Both the position numbers and the translations under genes were made by a program. Positions 52,624 to 62,416 of a stretch of DNA of 64,000 bases are shown piece after piece. The DNA comes from Aminobacter anthyllidis (GTDB lineage: Bacteria > Pseudomonadota > Alphaproteobacteria > Rhizobiales > Rhizobiaceae). Positions within the stretch are counted from its first letter, which is position 1. Every line of letters begins with the position of its first letter. The DNA is taken from the NCBI RefSeq assembly GCF_018555685.1, contig NZ_JAFLWW010000011.1, forward strand, positions 62,001-126,000. Direction: 5' to 3'. The notes beneath the pieces were generated by a model, which was not told the origin of the DNA, searched no databases, and saw nothing but the letters and a program-made list of their open reading frames with translations.

Positions 52624-54204
52624 ATGATTAAAGAAGACGCTGACTGGAAATTCACCACCATCTCGGACCTTTGCGCGCGCGCCGCCCAAGTCTATGGCAC
52701 GCGAACGGCAATCGAAGACGGCATTACCCTCACCTTCGTCGAACTCGACGCCGCCCGTCGCCGCATCGCCAAGGCGATGATTGCAGCGGGGGTGAACAAG
52801 GGCGACCGGATCATGATCTGGGCGCCCAATAGCTGGAGATGGTTCGCCACGGCCCTTGGCCTCGTCAGCGCGGGCGCCGTACTCATTCCAGCGAGCACCC
52901 GCTTCAAAGGCGGCGAGATCGCCGAGCTCGTCAAGCGCAGCGGAACCTCAATGTTGTTTTCGGCTGGGGACTTCCTTGGAACCTACTATCCAGATCAACT
53001 CAAAGCGGAAACGACAGCCGCGCTGCGCCAGGTTGTCGTCATCGGTGAAGCACGCGGAACGGAAAAGGATTGGGACAGCTTCGTCGCCGCAGGCGACGTT
53101 ATCAGCGACACCGAACTCGCCGAGCGCGAGGCGACAATTGCGCCAGACGATCTCTGCGACATGCTCTTCACCTCAGGTACGACTGGCTATCCCAAAGGCG
53201 TGATGTACGGTCACCAGCAGTGCCTCAAGGGGGTCGATGCATGGGCGACAAAGGTCGGCATCCGCGAGCATGATCGGATCCTTGTCATCCCCCCTCTGTT
53301 CCACGTCTTCGGCTACCGCGCGGGTGCATTGGTGGCACTGATGCGCGGAGCAGTGTTCATGCCGCATCTGACATTTCATGCCGGCGAGATACTCGAGCGC
53401 GTGTCATCGGAAAAGGTGAGCGTCATCCCGGGACCGCCTGCCATCTTCCATGGCATGCTGCAGCACCCGGAACTGGACAAGTTCGATACCGGCAGCCTGA
53501 GGCTTGGCATCACCGGCAGCACAGTGGTGCCGCCGATCCTGGTGCGGCGCATGCGCGATGAGCTTGGTTTCGAAGGTGTGGTCACTGGCTACGGACTCAC
53601 GGAATCCGGCGGCTATGGAACGATGTGCCTGGCCGACGATTCCGACGAGGTTATTGCCAACACCGCTGGCAAGGCCGCCCCGGGGGTCGAGGTTGGCATC
53701 ATGTGCAAGGGCAAGCTTCTACCTCAGGGCCAGCCGGGCGAGATCGTCATCCGCGGCTACATCGTCATGAAAGGCTACTTCAACGACCCCGAAGCCACTG
53801 CCGAGACAATCGACGCCGAGGGCTGGCTGCACACTGGTGATGTTGGCCATATCGACACGGACGGCAATCTGCACATCGAGGACCGCCTCAAGGACATGTA
53901 CATTGCCGGTGGCTTCAACTGCTATCCTGCCGAGATCGAACGCATCCTGAGCACACACCCGGCGATCGGCATCGTCGCGGTCATCGGCGTCCCTGACACT
54001 CGCCTGGGCGAAGTTGGCAAGGCGTTCGTCATCCTTCGTACGGGCACCAGCGCTACTGAAAAGGACATTATTGCCTGGTCGCGGGACAACATGGCCAATT
54101 ACAAGTGCCCGCGCAGCGTCGACATTAGGACTTCGCTCCCGACCAGCGCCCAGGGCAAGGTGCTGAAAAACCTGCTGCGTGACGAAGCTCTGCAACACGC
54201 GTGA
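52624..54204 (+). CDS. AMP-dependent acyl-CoA synthetase (FadD3-like)
   Basis: A 526-residue adenylate-forming enzyme. The P-loop-like LFTSGTTGYPKGVMYGHQ, GYGLTESGGYGTM, the hinge/ATP motif WLHTGDVGHIDTDGNLHIED, RLKDMYIAGGFNCYPAEIE and the catalytic Lys in SAQGKVLKNLLRDE are all present. It activates a carboxylic acid as its CoA thioester. The context (thiolase, monooxygenase, aldehyde dehydrogenase) suggests a branched or cyclic acid arising from oxidation. Confidence 0.87.
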   Translation: MIKEDADWKFTTISDLCARAAQVYGTRTAIEDGITLTFVELDAARRRIAKAMIAAGVNKGDRIMIWAPNSWRWFATALGLVSAGAVLIPASTRFKGGEIAELVKRSGTSMLFSAGDFLGTYYPDQLKAETTAALRQVVVIGEARGTEKDWDSFVAAGDVISDTELAEREATIAPDDLCDMLFTSGTTGYPKGVMYGHQQCLKGVDAWATKVGIREHDRILVIPPLFHVFGYRAGALVALMRGAVFMPHLTFHAGEILERVSSEKVSVIPGPPAIFHGMLQHPELDKFDTGSLRLGITGSTVVPPILVRRMRDELGFEGVVTGYGLTESGGYGTMCLADDSDEVIANTAGKAAPGVEVGIMCKGKLLPQGQPGEIVIRGYIVMKGYFNDPEATAETIDAEGWLHTGDVGHIDTDGNLHIEDRLKDMYIAGGFNCYPAEIERILSTHPAIGIVAVIGVPDTRLGEVGKAFVILRTGTSATEKDIIAWSRDNMANYKCPRSVDIRTSLPTSAQGKVLKNLLRDEALQHA

Positions 54205-54412
54205 GCAACTGCTTGGTTGTTGCTGATGACACCCCAGAAATCAAAAACAGCACCACACAGCGGTTAGCTCGATGTCCCATGACACCCAAGAAGTATCGTA
54301 TTCCCGACGAGATGCCTGCCTTGCCTCCTTTACAATACCAGGGGGCCATGCAGTCATGTGGCATCAGGAGGAAATGGGAGGGCGGCGCGTTGGGAGGCGG
54401 GCTGCAATTGCC

Positions 54413-56311
54413 ATGTTTTCGCATTCCGACCATATTCGCGAGATCGAAAGCGTCAGCCTCGGAGCTTCGACCGGGCGTGACGAGCAGGTGGTCAAGTCGT
54501 GGCTGCGCTGCATCGAGCAGCATCGACTCGACCCGACCCAGGCCTGTGAAGCCTATATCCTGCCCGACGGGGAACTGCGCGAGCATCGCCAGCAGTCCGA
54601 GGAGTTGATCGCCATCGCCCGTTCAGGGCTTGAGAACCTGTTCCGCCAGGTGGCGGGCCAGAACTATGTGTTGCTGCTTTCCGACCGCAAGGGTGTAACC
54701 GTCGAGTTTCTCGGCGACCCGCTCTTCGACAACAATCTGCGCAAGGCCGGCCTCTACCTCGGCTCGGAATGGTCCGAGGCACGCGCTGGCACCTGCGCCG
54801 TCGGTGCCTGCTTGGAAGCTGGCGAGGCGCTGACAATCCACCAGACCGACCATTTCGACAACACCCACACACCGCTGTCTTGCACGGCGGCGCCGGTCTA
54901 CGACACAAGTGGCGACCTTGCCGCGGTGCTCGACATTTCGCTGCTGAGCTCGCCGATCCGCAAGACCAGCCAAAATCTCGCGCTGCATTTGGTAGCTGCC
55001 ACCGTGCGGCGCATCGAGCTCGCCAATTTGATGGCCCAGACCCGGGATGAATGGGTGCTCCGCTTTGCCCGATCGCCGGAGTTCCTCGACGTCGACCCGG
55101 AAGCAGCGATTTCCATCGACGGCACGGGACGCATCATCGGCATGACCCACGGTGGGGCCAAGATACTGGCGCGCTCGGCCGGGCTCGACTGGCGCCAGCC
55201 GGCCGGGCTGATTGGCCAGCCGATCGCGCGCTTCTTCGACATGGAGATCGACGATCTGCCGGATCTGACTCGGCGGCGCCCGACGCAGGATCGCCTGGTC
55301 TTTGCCCGCGACGGCAATGCGCTGTTTGCCCATGCCATCGAGCCGCACCACAAGGTTCAGGCGCCAGCGATTGCACGGGACCAGATCCCGGTCTCGCTGC
55401 GCAGCCTGAGCGGCGGTGATCCGCAAATGGCTGCACTTCAGGCCAAGGCAGCAAAGCTTGCCGGAAAGCAGCTACCTCTCCTTCTCCAGGGCGAAACTGG
55501 GTCCGGCAAGGAGTATCTCGCCAAGGCCATCCATGACGGCGCTGGCGCAAAGGGCAAGTTCGTAGCCATCAACTGCGCCGCCATCCCAGAGCAACTGATC
55601 GAAAGCGAGCTGTTCGGCCACATGCCAGGCGCCTTCACCGGCGCTTCCGCCAAGGGCCGGAAGGGCCTGATCGAGGAAGCCGACGGTGGCACTTTGTTCC
55701 TCGACGAAATCGGCGACATGCCGCTTTCACTGCAAAGCCGTTTCTTGCGGGTATTGGCCGAGCGCGAGGTGCTACCCGTAGGCGCGTCGCGGCCGAAACC
55801 GGTGGACTTGAGGGTCATCTCGGCCTCACACCGCGATCTCGGTTCGCTCGTGCAGGAAGGGCGTTTCCGCGAGGACCTCTATTATCGCCTGAACGCCGCA
55901 ACGCTTTCCATCCCGCCGCTGCGCGAGCGCCACGATTTCGACTGGCTGCTCGACACGGTCATCGCCCGTCATCGCGCGGACGGCGAAGCACTGACGGTGG
56001 CACCGGCGGCAATGCTTGCGCTCCGCAGCCATGGTTGGCCGGGCAACATCCGCGAACTGGACAACGTGATCGCGGTTGCCGCAGCACTTTGCCAGGGCGG
56101 CATGATCGAGCTTTGCGACCTGCCTGACATGCTGGTCGCCGCAAGCCTAACCACCGAGCGCTTGGGCGATGTAGACTCCGGCGCAGCGGCGCTGCAAGCG
56201 ATGCTAAGGGCCTGCGGCTGGAACATCTCCGAGACCGCCCGCCGGATGGGCGTCGACCGTTCCACCATCCACCGCCAGATCAAGCGCTACGGGCTGACCA
56301 CCCTCAACTGA
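54413..56311 (+). CDS. AcoR-type sigma-54-dependent activator (GAF-AAA+-Fis)
   Basis: About 632 residues. The N-terminal GAF sensor includes YVLLLSDRKGVTVEFLGD and GTCAVGACLEAGEALTIHQT. The AAA+ domain has Walker A LLQGETGSGKEYLAKAIHD, the sigma-54 contact GAFTGA (HMPGAFTGASAKGRKG), Walker B GGTLFLDEIGDMP and the arginine-finger region FREDLYYRLN. A Fis-type helix-turn-helix ends it (NISETARRMGVDRSTIHRQI). ATG 54413 was chosen because family members start just before the SDHIREIE region; ATG 54374 (AGGAGG but only 2-nt spacing) and 54272 are alternatives. It probably activates the sigma-54 promoter at 56415. Confidence 0.88.
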   Translation: MFSHSDHIREIESVSLGASTGRDEQVVKSWLRCIEQHRLDPTQACEAYILPDGELREHRQQSEELIAIARSGLENLFRQVAGQNYVLLLSDRKGVTVEFLGDPLFDNNLRKAGLYLGSEWSEARAGTCAVGACLEAGEALTIHQTDHFDNTHTPLSCTAAPVYDTSGDLAAVLDISLLSSPIRKTSQNLALHLVAATVRRIELANLMAQTRDEWVLRFARSPEFLDVDPEAAISIDGTGRIIGMTHGGAKILARSAGLDWRQPAGLIGQPIARFFDMEIDDLPDLTRRRPTQDRLVFARDGNALFAHAIEPHHKVQAPAIARDQIPVSLRSLSGGDPQMAALQAKAAKLAGKQLPLLLQGETGSGKEYLAKAIHDGAGAKGKFVAINCAAIPEQLIESELFGHMPGAFTGASAKGRKGLIEEADGGTLFLDEIGDMPLSLQSRFLRVLAEREVLPVGASRPKPVDLRVISASHRDLGSLVQEGRFREDLYYRLNAATLSIPPLRERHDFDWLLDTVIARHRADGEALTVAPAAMLALRSHGWPGNIRELDNVIAVAAALCQGGMIELCDLPDMLVAASLTTERLGDVDSGAAALQAMLRACGWNISETARRMGVDRSTIHRQIKRYGLTTLN

Positions 56312-56312
56312 G

Positions 56313-56366
56313 CTGTTGCAGCGTCTGTTGCAACAGCTGTGGCGTGCCGCAGGCGCGCTGCAACAG
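56313..56366. promoter_or_regulatory. upstream activator sites with TGTTGCA half-sites
   Basis: CTGTTGCA at 56313, the perfect palindrome CTGTTGCAACAG at 56325-56336 and CTGCAACAG at 56358 lie 50-100 bp upstream of a sigma-54 promoter, the usual place for enhancer sites of an AcoR-type activator encoded immediately upstream. Confidence 0.7.
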
Positions 56367-56414
56367 GTCCTGCTCACCTTCCCCGGAAAACCGGCCTTTC
56401 CCGCCATTCGCGAC

Positions 56415-56431
56415 TTGGCACGGCACTTGCT
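56415..56431 (+). promoter_or_regulatory. sigma-54 (-24/-12) promoter of the flavin monooxygenase gene
   Basis: TTGGCACGGCACTTGCT matches the RpoN consensus fully, with GG at 56417 and GC at 56429 and the required 10 bp between them. The start codon is 182 bp downstream at 56613. Confidence 0.88.
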
Positions 56432-56612
56432 GTGCCTTGATCGACTGGAATCGGAGGAAAGCCAAGTCGAACAATCGGGCATCGCTGCCCGGCTGAACCA
56501 TGCGGGATGACCGGGGAGACCTAGTTTCTCCAGTAATCCCGCGAGCGGGATCGCGCCAGGACAAGCGCTGGCCCTTAGCGAACAATCATCGGCAATTCGG
56601 AGGAAAGACACC

Positions 56613-58415
56613 ATGCTCGACGACAGCCCACAGACCAAGATCGACAGCATTCTCGGCAAGCTGGAAAAGGTACTTGCCGGCGGCGACATAGACGCTGCCG
56701 TGAACCTGTTTCAGGCGGACTGCTATTGGCGCGACCTCGTGACGTTCACCTGGAATCTCAAGACCATGGAAGGCCACGACCAGGTCCGCGACATGCTGAA
56801 GAGCCAGCTGGCTTCGATCAAGCCAGACCGGTTCCGCCAGGACGACAAGGAACTGGCCAGCCAGAATGATGGCATCACCGACGGCTGGTTCGAGTTCGAG
56901 ACTGCGGTTGCGCGGGGCTATGGCCACATCAGGCTCAAGAACGGCCTGATATGGACGCTACTGACTACAATGAGCGAGTTGAAGGGCCACGAGGAGCCGA
57001 AGGGCTCGTTGCGCCCGATGGGCGCCGAGCACGGCAGCGATGCCGGCCGCCGGACGTGGAAGGAAAAGCGCGAGGCGGAAGCCGCCGAGCTCGGCTTCAC
57101 TACCCAGCCCTACACCGTCATCATCGGCGGCGGCCAGGGCGGCATCGCACTCGGCGCACGGCTGCGGCAGCTCGGTGTGCCGACCATCATCATCGAAAAG
57201 AACGAGCGGCCCGGCGACAGCTGGCGCAAGCGCTACAAGTCGCTTTGCCTGCACGATCCGGTCTGGTACGACCACCTGCCCTATATCCCCTTTCCAGAGA
57301 ACTGGCCGGTCTTTGCGCCAAAGGACAAGATCGGCGACTGGCTGGAAATGTACACGAAGGTCATGGAGCTCAACTACTGGGGCTCGACCACCTGCAAGTC
57401 CGCCAGATATGACGAGGCTGCCGGGGAATGGACCGTCGTGGTTGAGCGCGACCGCCAGGAGATCGTGCTCAAGCCCAAACAACTGGTGCTGGCCACAGGC
57501 ATGTCCGGCAAGGCCAATGTCCCGAAATTCAAGGGCCAGGACATCTTCCAGGGCGAGCAGCAGCACTCCTCACAACACCCGGGGCCAGATGCCTACAAGG
57601 GCAAGAAGGTCGTTGTGGTCGGCTCCAACAACTCGGCGCATGACATCTGCGCCGCACTTTGGGAGGGCGGCGCGGACGTCACCATGCTGCAGCGCTCCTC
57701 GACCCACATCGTCAAGTCCGACTCGCTGATGGAGATCGGGCTCGGCGACCTCTATTCGGAGCGCGCTGTCGCTTCGGGCATGACGACGCGCAAGGCTGAC
57801 CTGATCTTCGCCTCCCTGCCCTACCGCATCATGCACGAGTTCCAGGTGCCGATTTACAACAAGATCCGCGACAAGGACGCAGCCTTCTACCAGCGGCTGG
57901 AAGATGCAGGCTTCTTGCTCGACTTCGGCGATGACGAGTCAGGCCTGTTCATGAAGTATCTCCGGCGCGGCTCCGGCTACTACATCGACGTCGGCGCCTG
58001 CGACTTGGTCGCCGACGGCCGGATCAAGCTGGTCAGCGGCGTCGGCGTCGAGAAACTGACCGAAACCTCGATCGTGCTCGAAAACGGCCGCGAACTTGAG
58101 GCTGACCTCGTCGTCTATGCGACCGGCTACGGCTCGATGAACGGCTGGGCCGCAGACCTGATCAGCCAGGAAGTCGCTGACAAGGTCGGCAAATGCTGGG
58201 GGCTCGGCTCCAGCACGACCAAGGATCCCGGTCCTTGGGAAGGCGAGCAACGCAACATGTGGAAACCGACACAGCAGGAAGCGCTGTGGTTCCACGGCGG
58301 CAACCTTCACCAGTCCCGGCACTATTCGCAGTATCTCTCCCTGCAGATCAAGGCGCGCAAGGAAGGCATCGCCACTGAGGTCTACGGGCTGCAGGACGTC
58401 CATCACAAGTCCTGA
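56613..58415 (+). CDS. class B flavin-containing monooxygenase with NTF2/SnoaL-like N-terminal domain
   Basis: A 600-residue protein. An N-terminal NTF2/SnoaL-like domain (about 1-130, LFQADCYWRDLVTFTWNLKT) precedes the FAD motif TVIIGGGQGGIALGARL (about 168), the fingerprint FQGEQQHSSQH (about 311, FxGxxxHxxx followed by His instead of Tyr, Phe or Trp) and the NADPH motif VVVVGSNNSAHD (about 335), then LVVYATGYGSM. Ribosome site GGAGG precedes ATG 56613. The family oxidises ketones, amines or sulfides with NADPH and oxygen. It lies behind a sigma-54 promoter, upstream of an aldehyde dehydrogenase. Confidence 0.85.
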   Translation: MLDDSPQTKIDSILGKLEKVLAGGDIDAAVNLFQADCYWRDLVTFTWNLKTMEGHDQVRDMLKSQLASIKPDRFRQDDKELASQNDGITDGWFEFETAVARGYGHIRLKNGLIWTLLTTMSELKGHEEPKGSLRPMGAEHGSDAGRRTWKEKREAEAAELGFTTQPYTVIIGGGQGGIALGARLRQLGVPTIIIEKNERPGDSWRKRYKSLCLHDPVWYDHLPYIPFPENWPVFAPKDKIGDWLEMYTKVMELNYWGSTTCKSARYDEAAGEWTVVVERDRQEIVLKPKQLVLATGMSGKANVPKFKGQDIFQGEQQHSSQHPGPDAYKGKKVVVVGSNNSAHDICAALWEGGADVTMLQRSSTHIVKSDSLMEIGLGDLYSERAVASGMTTRKADLIFASLPYRIMHEFQVPIYNKIRDKDAAFYQRLEDAGFLLDFGDDESGLFMKYLRRGSGYYIDVGACDLVADGRIKLVSGVGVEKLTETSIVLENGRELEADLVVYATGYGSMNGWAADLISQEVADKVGKCWGLGSSTTKDPGPWEGEQRNMWKPTQQEALWFHGGNLHQSRHYSQYLSLQIKARKEGIATEVYGLQDVHHKS

Positions 58416-58427
58416 CGTCCAACCACT

Positions 58428-58461
58428 GCAGGCCGGCGAGCTTCTCCGCTTGCCGGCCTGC
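58428..58461 (+). terminator. GC-rich hairpin after the monooxygenase gene
   Basis: GCAGGCCGGC and its exact complement GCCGGCCTGC enclose a 14-nt loop, inside which AGC and GCT can also pair. It lies 13 bp after the stop codon. No T-run follows, so termination may be partial. Confidence 0.6.
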
Positions 58462-58566
58462 CTGCCTGTCTGTCTGGGTCTAAGGGCTAATTGACCAAAG
58501 CGCGGAAGCAGGCGACGACTGCGCGGGAACCGCAAGAAGGGGTGCAGACTACCGTCGGAGGAGAGG

Positions 58567-59532
58567 ATGAGAGGCACCGCAATCGTCGAGCATGCCGACA
58601 AGGTCCAGGCGGCGTTGAAGTCGAGCGACGCTGCGCGCTCGGCTCTTGTCGCGTCATGGCAGCGTTCGTCGCAGCACCGTCTCGACCCGACGCACCGAAG
58701 CCCGCCAGAGCGGCTGACCCAGGCCGAGCTGTCGCTGGCCCGGCTGCGCATCGAGCCGCTGATATCAGCAGCCCAGGCCAGCCTCGACCGGCTCTATCTC
58801 GCCGTCGGCGGGGTCGGGTGCTGCGTGCTCCTGGCCGACCGCGACGGTGTGCCGGTCGAGCGCCGCGGAGCGGTCGCCGATGACGAGACCTTTCATGACT
58901 GGGGCCTGTGGACAGGTACCGTCTGGAGCGAGGAAAGCGAGGGTACCAACGCAATTGGCACCAGCCTGGTCGAGCAGCGGCCGCTGACCATCCATCGCGG
59001 CCAACACTTCCTGTCGCGCAACACGGCACTTTCCTGCACCACGGCCCCGATCTACGACCATCAGGGCAATGTCGCGGCGGCCCTTGATGTATCGTCCTGC
59101 CGGGCCGACCTGACCGAAGGTTTCGTCAACCTGATCGCGCTTGCCGTCGGCGACGCCGCCCGTCGCATCGAAGCCGAAAATTTCCGCCTCGCCTTCCCCC
59201 ATGCCCGCATCATCCTGCCCCCTGAAGTCGAGCGCAGCCCGGGCGGTATGATCGCCGTCGATACCGATGACCTGGTCATCGGCGCGACCAGACAGGCGCG
59301 CCTGACCTATGGCATCACCAGGGAAAGGCTTGAGCGGCGGCTTCCCGTGGCCGACATTGTTGGCGGCCGCATGCATGCGGCAGAAGACCTCGACGAAGCC
59401 GAACGCGCGGCCCTTCACCGGGCGCTTGCCCGCGCCGACGGCAATGTCTCCGCCGCGGCCCAGCAGCTCGGCATTTCGCGCGCCACCCTGCACCGCAAGC
59501 TCAATCGCCTAGGCATGCGCCGCACACATTGA
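58567..59532 (+). CDS. AcoR-like GAF/Fis regulator lacking the AAA+ domain
   Basis: A 321-residue protein. The GAF region (VGCCVLLADRDGVPVERRGA; EGTNAIGTSLVEQRPLTIHR; LSCTTAPIYDHQGNVAAALD) parallels the sigma-54 activator at 54413, and a Fis-type helix-turn-helix ends it (VSAAAQQLGISRATLHRKLN). There is no Walker A or GAFTGA, so it cannot drive sigma-54 open-complex formation itself. It may repress, modulate the full-length activator, or act on a sigma-70 promoter. It directly precedes an aldehyde dehydrogenase gene. Confidence 0.85.
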   Translation: MRGTAIVEHADKVQAALKSSDAARSALVASWQRSSQHRLDPTHRSPPERLTQAELSLARLRIEPLISAAQASLDRLYLAVGGVGCCVLLADRDGVPVERRGAVADDETFHDWGLWTGTVWSEESEGTNAIGTSLVEQRPLTIHRGQHFLSRNTALSCTTAPIYDHQGNVAAALDVSSCRADLTEGFVNLIALAVGDAARRIEAENFRLAFPHARIILPPEVERSPGGMIAVDTDDLVIGATRQARLTYGITRERLERRLPVADIVGGRMHAAEDLDEAERAALHRALARADGNVSAAAQQLGISRATLHRKLNRLGMRRTH

Positions 59533-59540
59533 CGTTGTCG

Positions 59541-59574
59541 CCCTGAACTGTCGCAGTTCTGCGACAGTTCAGGG
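59541..59574. promoter_or_regulatory. 15-bp perfect inverted repeat before the aldehyde dehydrogenase gene
   Basis: CCCTGAACTGTCGCA and its exact complement flank GTTC. The inner halves TGTCGCA / TGCGACA resemble the TGTTGCA sites upstream of the monooxygenase promoter, so this may be an operator for the AcoR-like proteins. It could equally be a terminator hairpin for the regulator gene ending at 59532, though no T-run follows. Confidence 0.65.
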
Positions 59575-59672
59575 CCGCGACCTCTCCTGCCCTGGCTGAC
59601 ACGGACGCGAAATTCTCCGACGCTCCTTCCGACGCGCTGCATCCTGCGGCGTTGCTTCTCGGGAGGAAGTTC

Positions 59673-61190
59673 ATGAACAAGGTAGAGTTTTCGCGCACCG
59701 CCAAGGTGCCCTTCGCCAAGCGCTACGACAACTACATCGGCGGCCAGTGGGTGGCGCCGAAGTCGGGCCGCTATTTCGAGAACATCTCGCCGGTAACCGG
59801 CCGGCCGCTCGGCGAGATCGCCCGCTCCGACGCCGCCGACATCGAGGCAGCGCTCGACGCCGCCCATAAAGCCAAGGACGCCTGGGGCAGGACCAGCCCG
59901 GCCGCTCGCGCGCTGATGCTCAACCGCATCGCCGACCGTATGGAGGAAAATCTCGACCTGCTGGCGCTGGCCGAGACCTGGGACAACGGCAAGCCGATCC
60001 GCGAGACGACCGCCGCCGACGTCCCGCTGGCCATCGACCATTTCCGCTATTTCGCCGGCGTACTGCGCAGCCAGGAAGGCAGTCTGTCGCAGATCGACGA
60101 CGACACTGTTGCCTACCATTTCCACGAACCGCTCGGCGTCGTCGGCCAGATCATCCCGTGGAACTTCCCATTGCTGATGGCCTGCTGGAAGCTGGCGCCG
60201 GCACTTGCCGCCGGCAATTGCGTGGTGCTGAAGCCGGCCGAGCAGACCCCCGCCTCCATCATGCTCTGGGTCGACCTGATTGGTGACCTGCTACCGGAAG
60301 GCGTATTGAACATCGTCAACGGCTTCGGCCTCGAAGCCGGCAAGCCGCTGGCATCGAGCCCGCGCATCGCCAAGATTGCCTTCACCGGCGAGACGACGAC
60401 CGGCCGGCTGATTATGCAATATGCCAGCCAGAACCTGATCCCGGTGACGCTCGAGCTTGGCGGCAAGTCGCCGAACATCTTCTTCCAGGATGTCGCAGCC
60501 GAAGACGACGACTTCTTCGACAAGGCGATCGAAGGCTTCGTCATGTTCGCGCTCAACCAGGGCGAGGTTTGCACCTGCCCGAGCCGAGCCCTGGTGCATG
60601 AGAAGATCTATGACCGCTTCATGGAGCGGGCGCTGAAGCGTGTCGAGGCGATCGTTCAGGGCGACCCGCTCGACCCGGCGACCATGATCGGCGCGCAGGC
60701 GTCGTCCGAGCAGCTGGAAAAGATCCTGTCTTACATGGACATCGGCCGCCAGGAAGGTGCTGAGGTTCTGACCGGCGGCGAGCGCGCGCATCTGCCCGGC
60801 GATCTCGCCGGTGGCTATTACGTCAAGCCGACTGTGTTCAAGGGCCACAACAAGATGCGCATTTTCCAGGAGGAGATCTTCGGCCCTGTGGTCGCGGTCA
60901 CCACCTTCAAGGACGACGACGAGGCGCTGTCGATCGCCAATGACACGCTCTACGGCCTCGGTGCCGGCATCTGGAGTCGCGAAGCCAACCGGCTCTACCG
61001 CTTCGGTCGCGCCATCCAGGCCGGTCGCGTGTGGACCAATTGCTATCATGCCTATCCGGCGCATGCGGCCTTCGGCGGCTACAAGCAGTCGGGCATCGGG
61101 CGCGAGACGCACAAGATGATGCTCGACCACTACCAACAGACCAAGAACATGCTGGTCAGCTACAGCCCGAAGAAGCTCGGATTCTTCTGA
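59673..61190 (+). CDS. aldehyde dehydrogenase (AcoD/ExaC-like)
   Basis: A 505-residue ALDH with NAD-site [29 protein letters not shown], catalytic Glu in [10 protein letters not shown], catalytic Cys in [11 protein letters not shown] and the terminal motif [15 protein letters not shown]. Ribosome site GGGAGGAAG precedes ATG 59673. Together with the DUF779 gene downstream it matches the acetaldehyde-type dehydrogenase pair common in proteobacteria. It probably oxidises the aldehyde produced in the monooxygenase pathway. Confidence 0.9.
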   Translation: MNKVEFSRTAKVPFAKRYDNYIGGQWVAPKSGRYFENISPVTGRPLGEIARSDAADIEAALDAAHKAKDAWGRTSPAARALMLNRIADRMEENLDLLALAETWDNGKPIRETTAADVPLAIDHFRYFAGVLRSQEGSLSQIDDDTVAYHFHEPLGVVGQIIPWNFPLLMACWKLAPALAAGNCVVLKPAEQTPASIMLWVDLIGDLLPEGVLNIVNGFGLEAGKPLASSPRIAKIAFTGETTTGRLIMQYASQNLIPVTLELGGKSPNIFFQDVAAEDDDFFDKAIEGFVMFALNQGEVCTCPSRALVHEKIYDRFMERALKRVEAIVQGDPLDPATMIGAQASSEQLEKILSYMDIGRQEGAEVLTGGERAHLPGDLAGGYYVKPTVFKGHNKMRIFQEEIFGPVVAVTTFKDDDEALSIANDTLYGLGAGIWSREANRLYRFGRAIQAGRVWTNCYHAYPAHAAFGGYKQSGIGRETHKMMLDHYQQTKNMLVSYSPKKLGFF

Positions 61191-61262
61191 TCGCCTCCCA
61201 AGGCTGAATCGGCGACGCGGCCTCAACAGTCGCGTCGCCCTGTTGTCACCGGGAGGAGCGGA

Positions 61263-61616
61263 ATGTTCGACAAACCATCTTTGGGAAAGGTCTCGGCGAC
61301 GGCAGACGCGGAAGCCCTCTTGGCTGAGATCATCGCCGACCACGGTCCAGTGCTGTTCCACCAGTCCGGCGGCTGCTGCGATGGCTCGTCGCCCATGTGC
61401 TACCCGCGCTCCGACTTCATCCTCGGCGACAACGATGTGCTGCTCGGAACAATTGGCGAAACGCCTGTTTACATCGGCGCCTCGCAATTCGAGGCCTGGA
61501 AACACACTGACCTCATCATCGACGTCGTTCCCGGCCGCGGCGGCATGTTCTCGCTCGACAATGGTCGGGAGAAGCGCTTCCTGACGCGGTCGAAAGTTTG
61601 CCCGTCGCCAAACTGA
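61263..61616 (+). CDS. DUF779 protein
   Basis: A 117-residue protein with the family's Cys-rich HQSGGCCDGSSPMCYP and YIGASQFEAWKHTDLIIDVV. DUF779 genes usually follow AcoD/ExaC-type aldehyde dehydrogenases, as here (72-bp gap). The conserved Cys and His suggest metal binding. No activity is established to my knowledge. Confidence 0.88.
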   Translation: MFDKPSLGKVSATADAEALLAEIIADHGPVLFHQSGGCCDGSSPMCYPRSDFILGDNDVLLGTIGETPVYIGASQFEAWKHTDLIIDVVPGRGGMFSLDNGREKRFLTRSKVCPSPN

Positions 61617-62416
61617 AATCGCATCCCATGCGCACCATGGCCCCAACCTCATTGACTAAGAGGTGGGCCAAAACCTGTGCTGATTAACGGCTTGAGCCGA
61701 GCTGTTTCCGCCGAAAGCGGCCGGGCGCCCGACCATACGCTTCGGTGCCTTCAGAGCAATTGCCGGCATGTCTGACAGGGCTCCAGTTGCGGCCGCAACC
61801 TTGTCATATGCCAAAAGGCCTGCGTTCAGTTCCCCAGCACTTTTACCGGCGTCACTGGCTTGGGACTTGGTCAACCCAATGCACAATCTTCATTCTCAAT
61901 TGCTGTCCAACCCGCCTAGGCGACGCAACTGGGCATCCTGGCAGGCTGGTTGCAACCATTGGGCGGAGAGTGGCCATGTCCAGCCCAGTCCCTATAGCGA
62001 AGGCCCGCCGGGAGGGTTCGCGGCAGGCCTCACTGATGAAGCGGAGGGTGGTTCTGGACCTTCGCTACGGCACCGCCCAACGGTTCCTGCCGCCCTTTCA
62101 GCATCTGCGTCCACAGGCTATCCGGGCCTACTCACGTGACAACGCCGCTCGCGGCAAAATTTGTCGAGCCTACTGAGAAGCCGCTGAAGGCGGTCTTCAA
62201 GCGAGCAACTGTCTTCTTTTGGGCCGTATGTCACCGGCGAAAGCGTCTCGACACGCCTCGCAGTTATGGATACGCGGCGCGGCTTCGCAAGTTCGCGAAC
62301 GCGCGCATCCACCTCCTTGTCTCCGGTGCTGACGGTCACCTTAATGCTCTCGTAAAAGGCGATGACTCGCTTGCATATCGCCTGTGGGCGGCGACAGGCG
62401 CTTTCTCGCCCTCTGC
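61617..62416. other. 800-bp region between the catabolic block and the conjugation genes
   Basis: Several weak open frames exist on both strands without motifs or ribosome sites. In Ti/Sym-type plasmids traH follows traB; no traH-like frame is visible here. It may be degenerate sequence marking the edge of the inserted catabolic segment. Confidence 0.45.

Noticed and set aside
59570-59672. Sigma-54 promoter before the aldehyde dehydrogenase gene
   Set aside because: The best candidate around CTGGCTGACACGGACGC has GG and GC at the wrong spacing (11 instead of 10) and lacks TTGC.
61656-62176. Open frames on both strands between DUF779 and traB
   Set aside because: No ribosome site, domain or convincing codon usage; they overlap one another on opposite strands.
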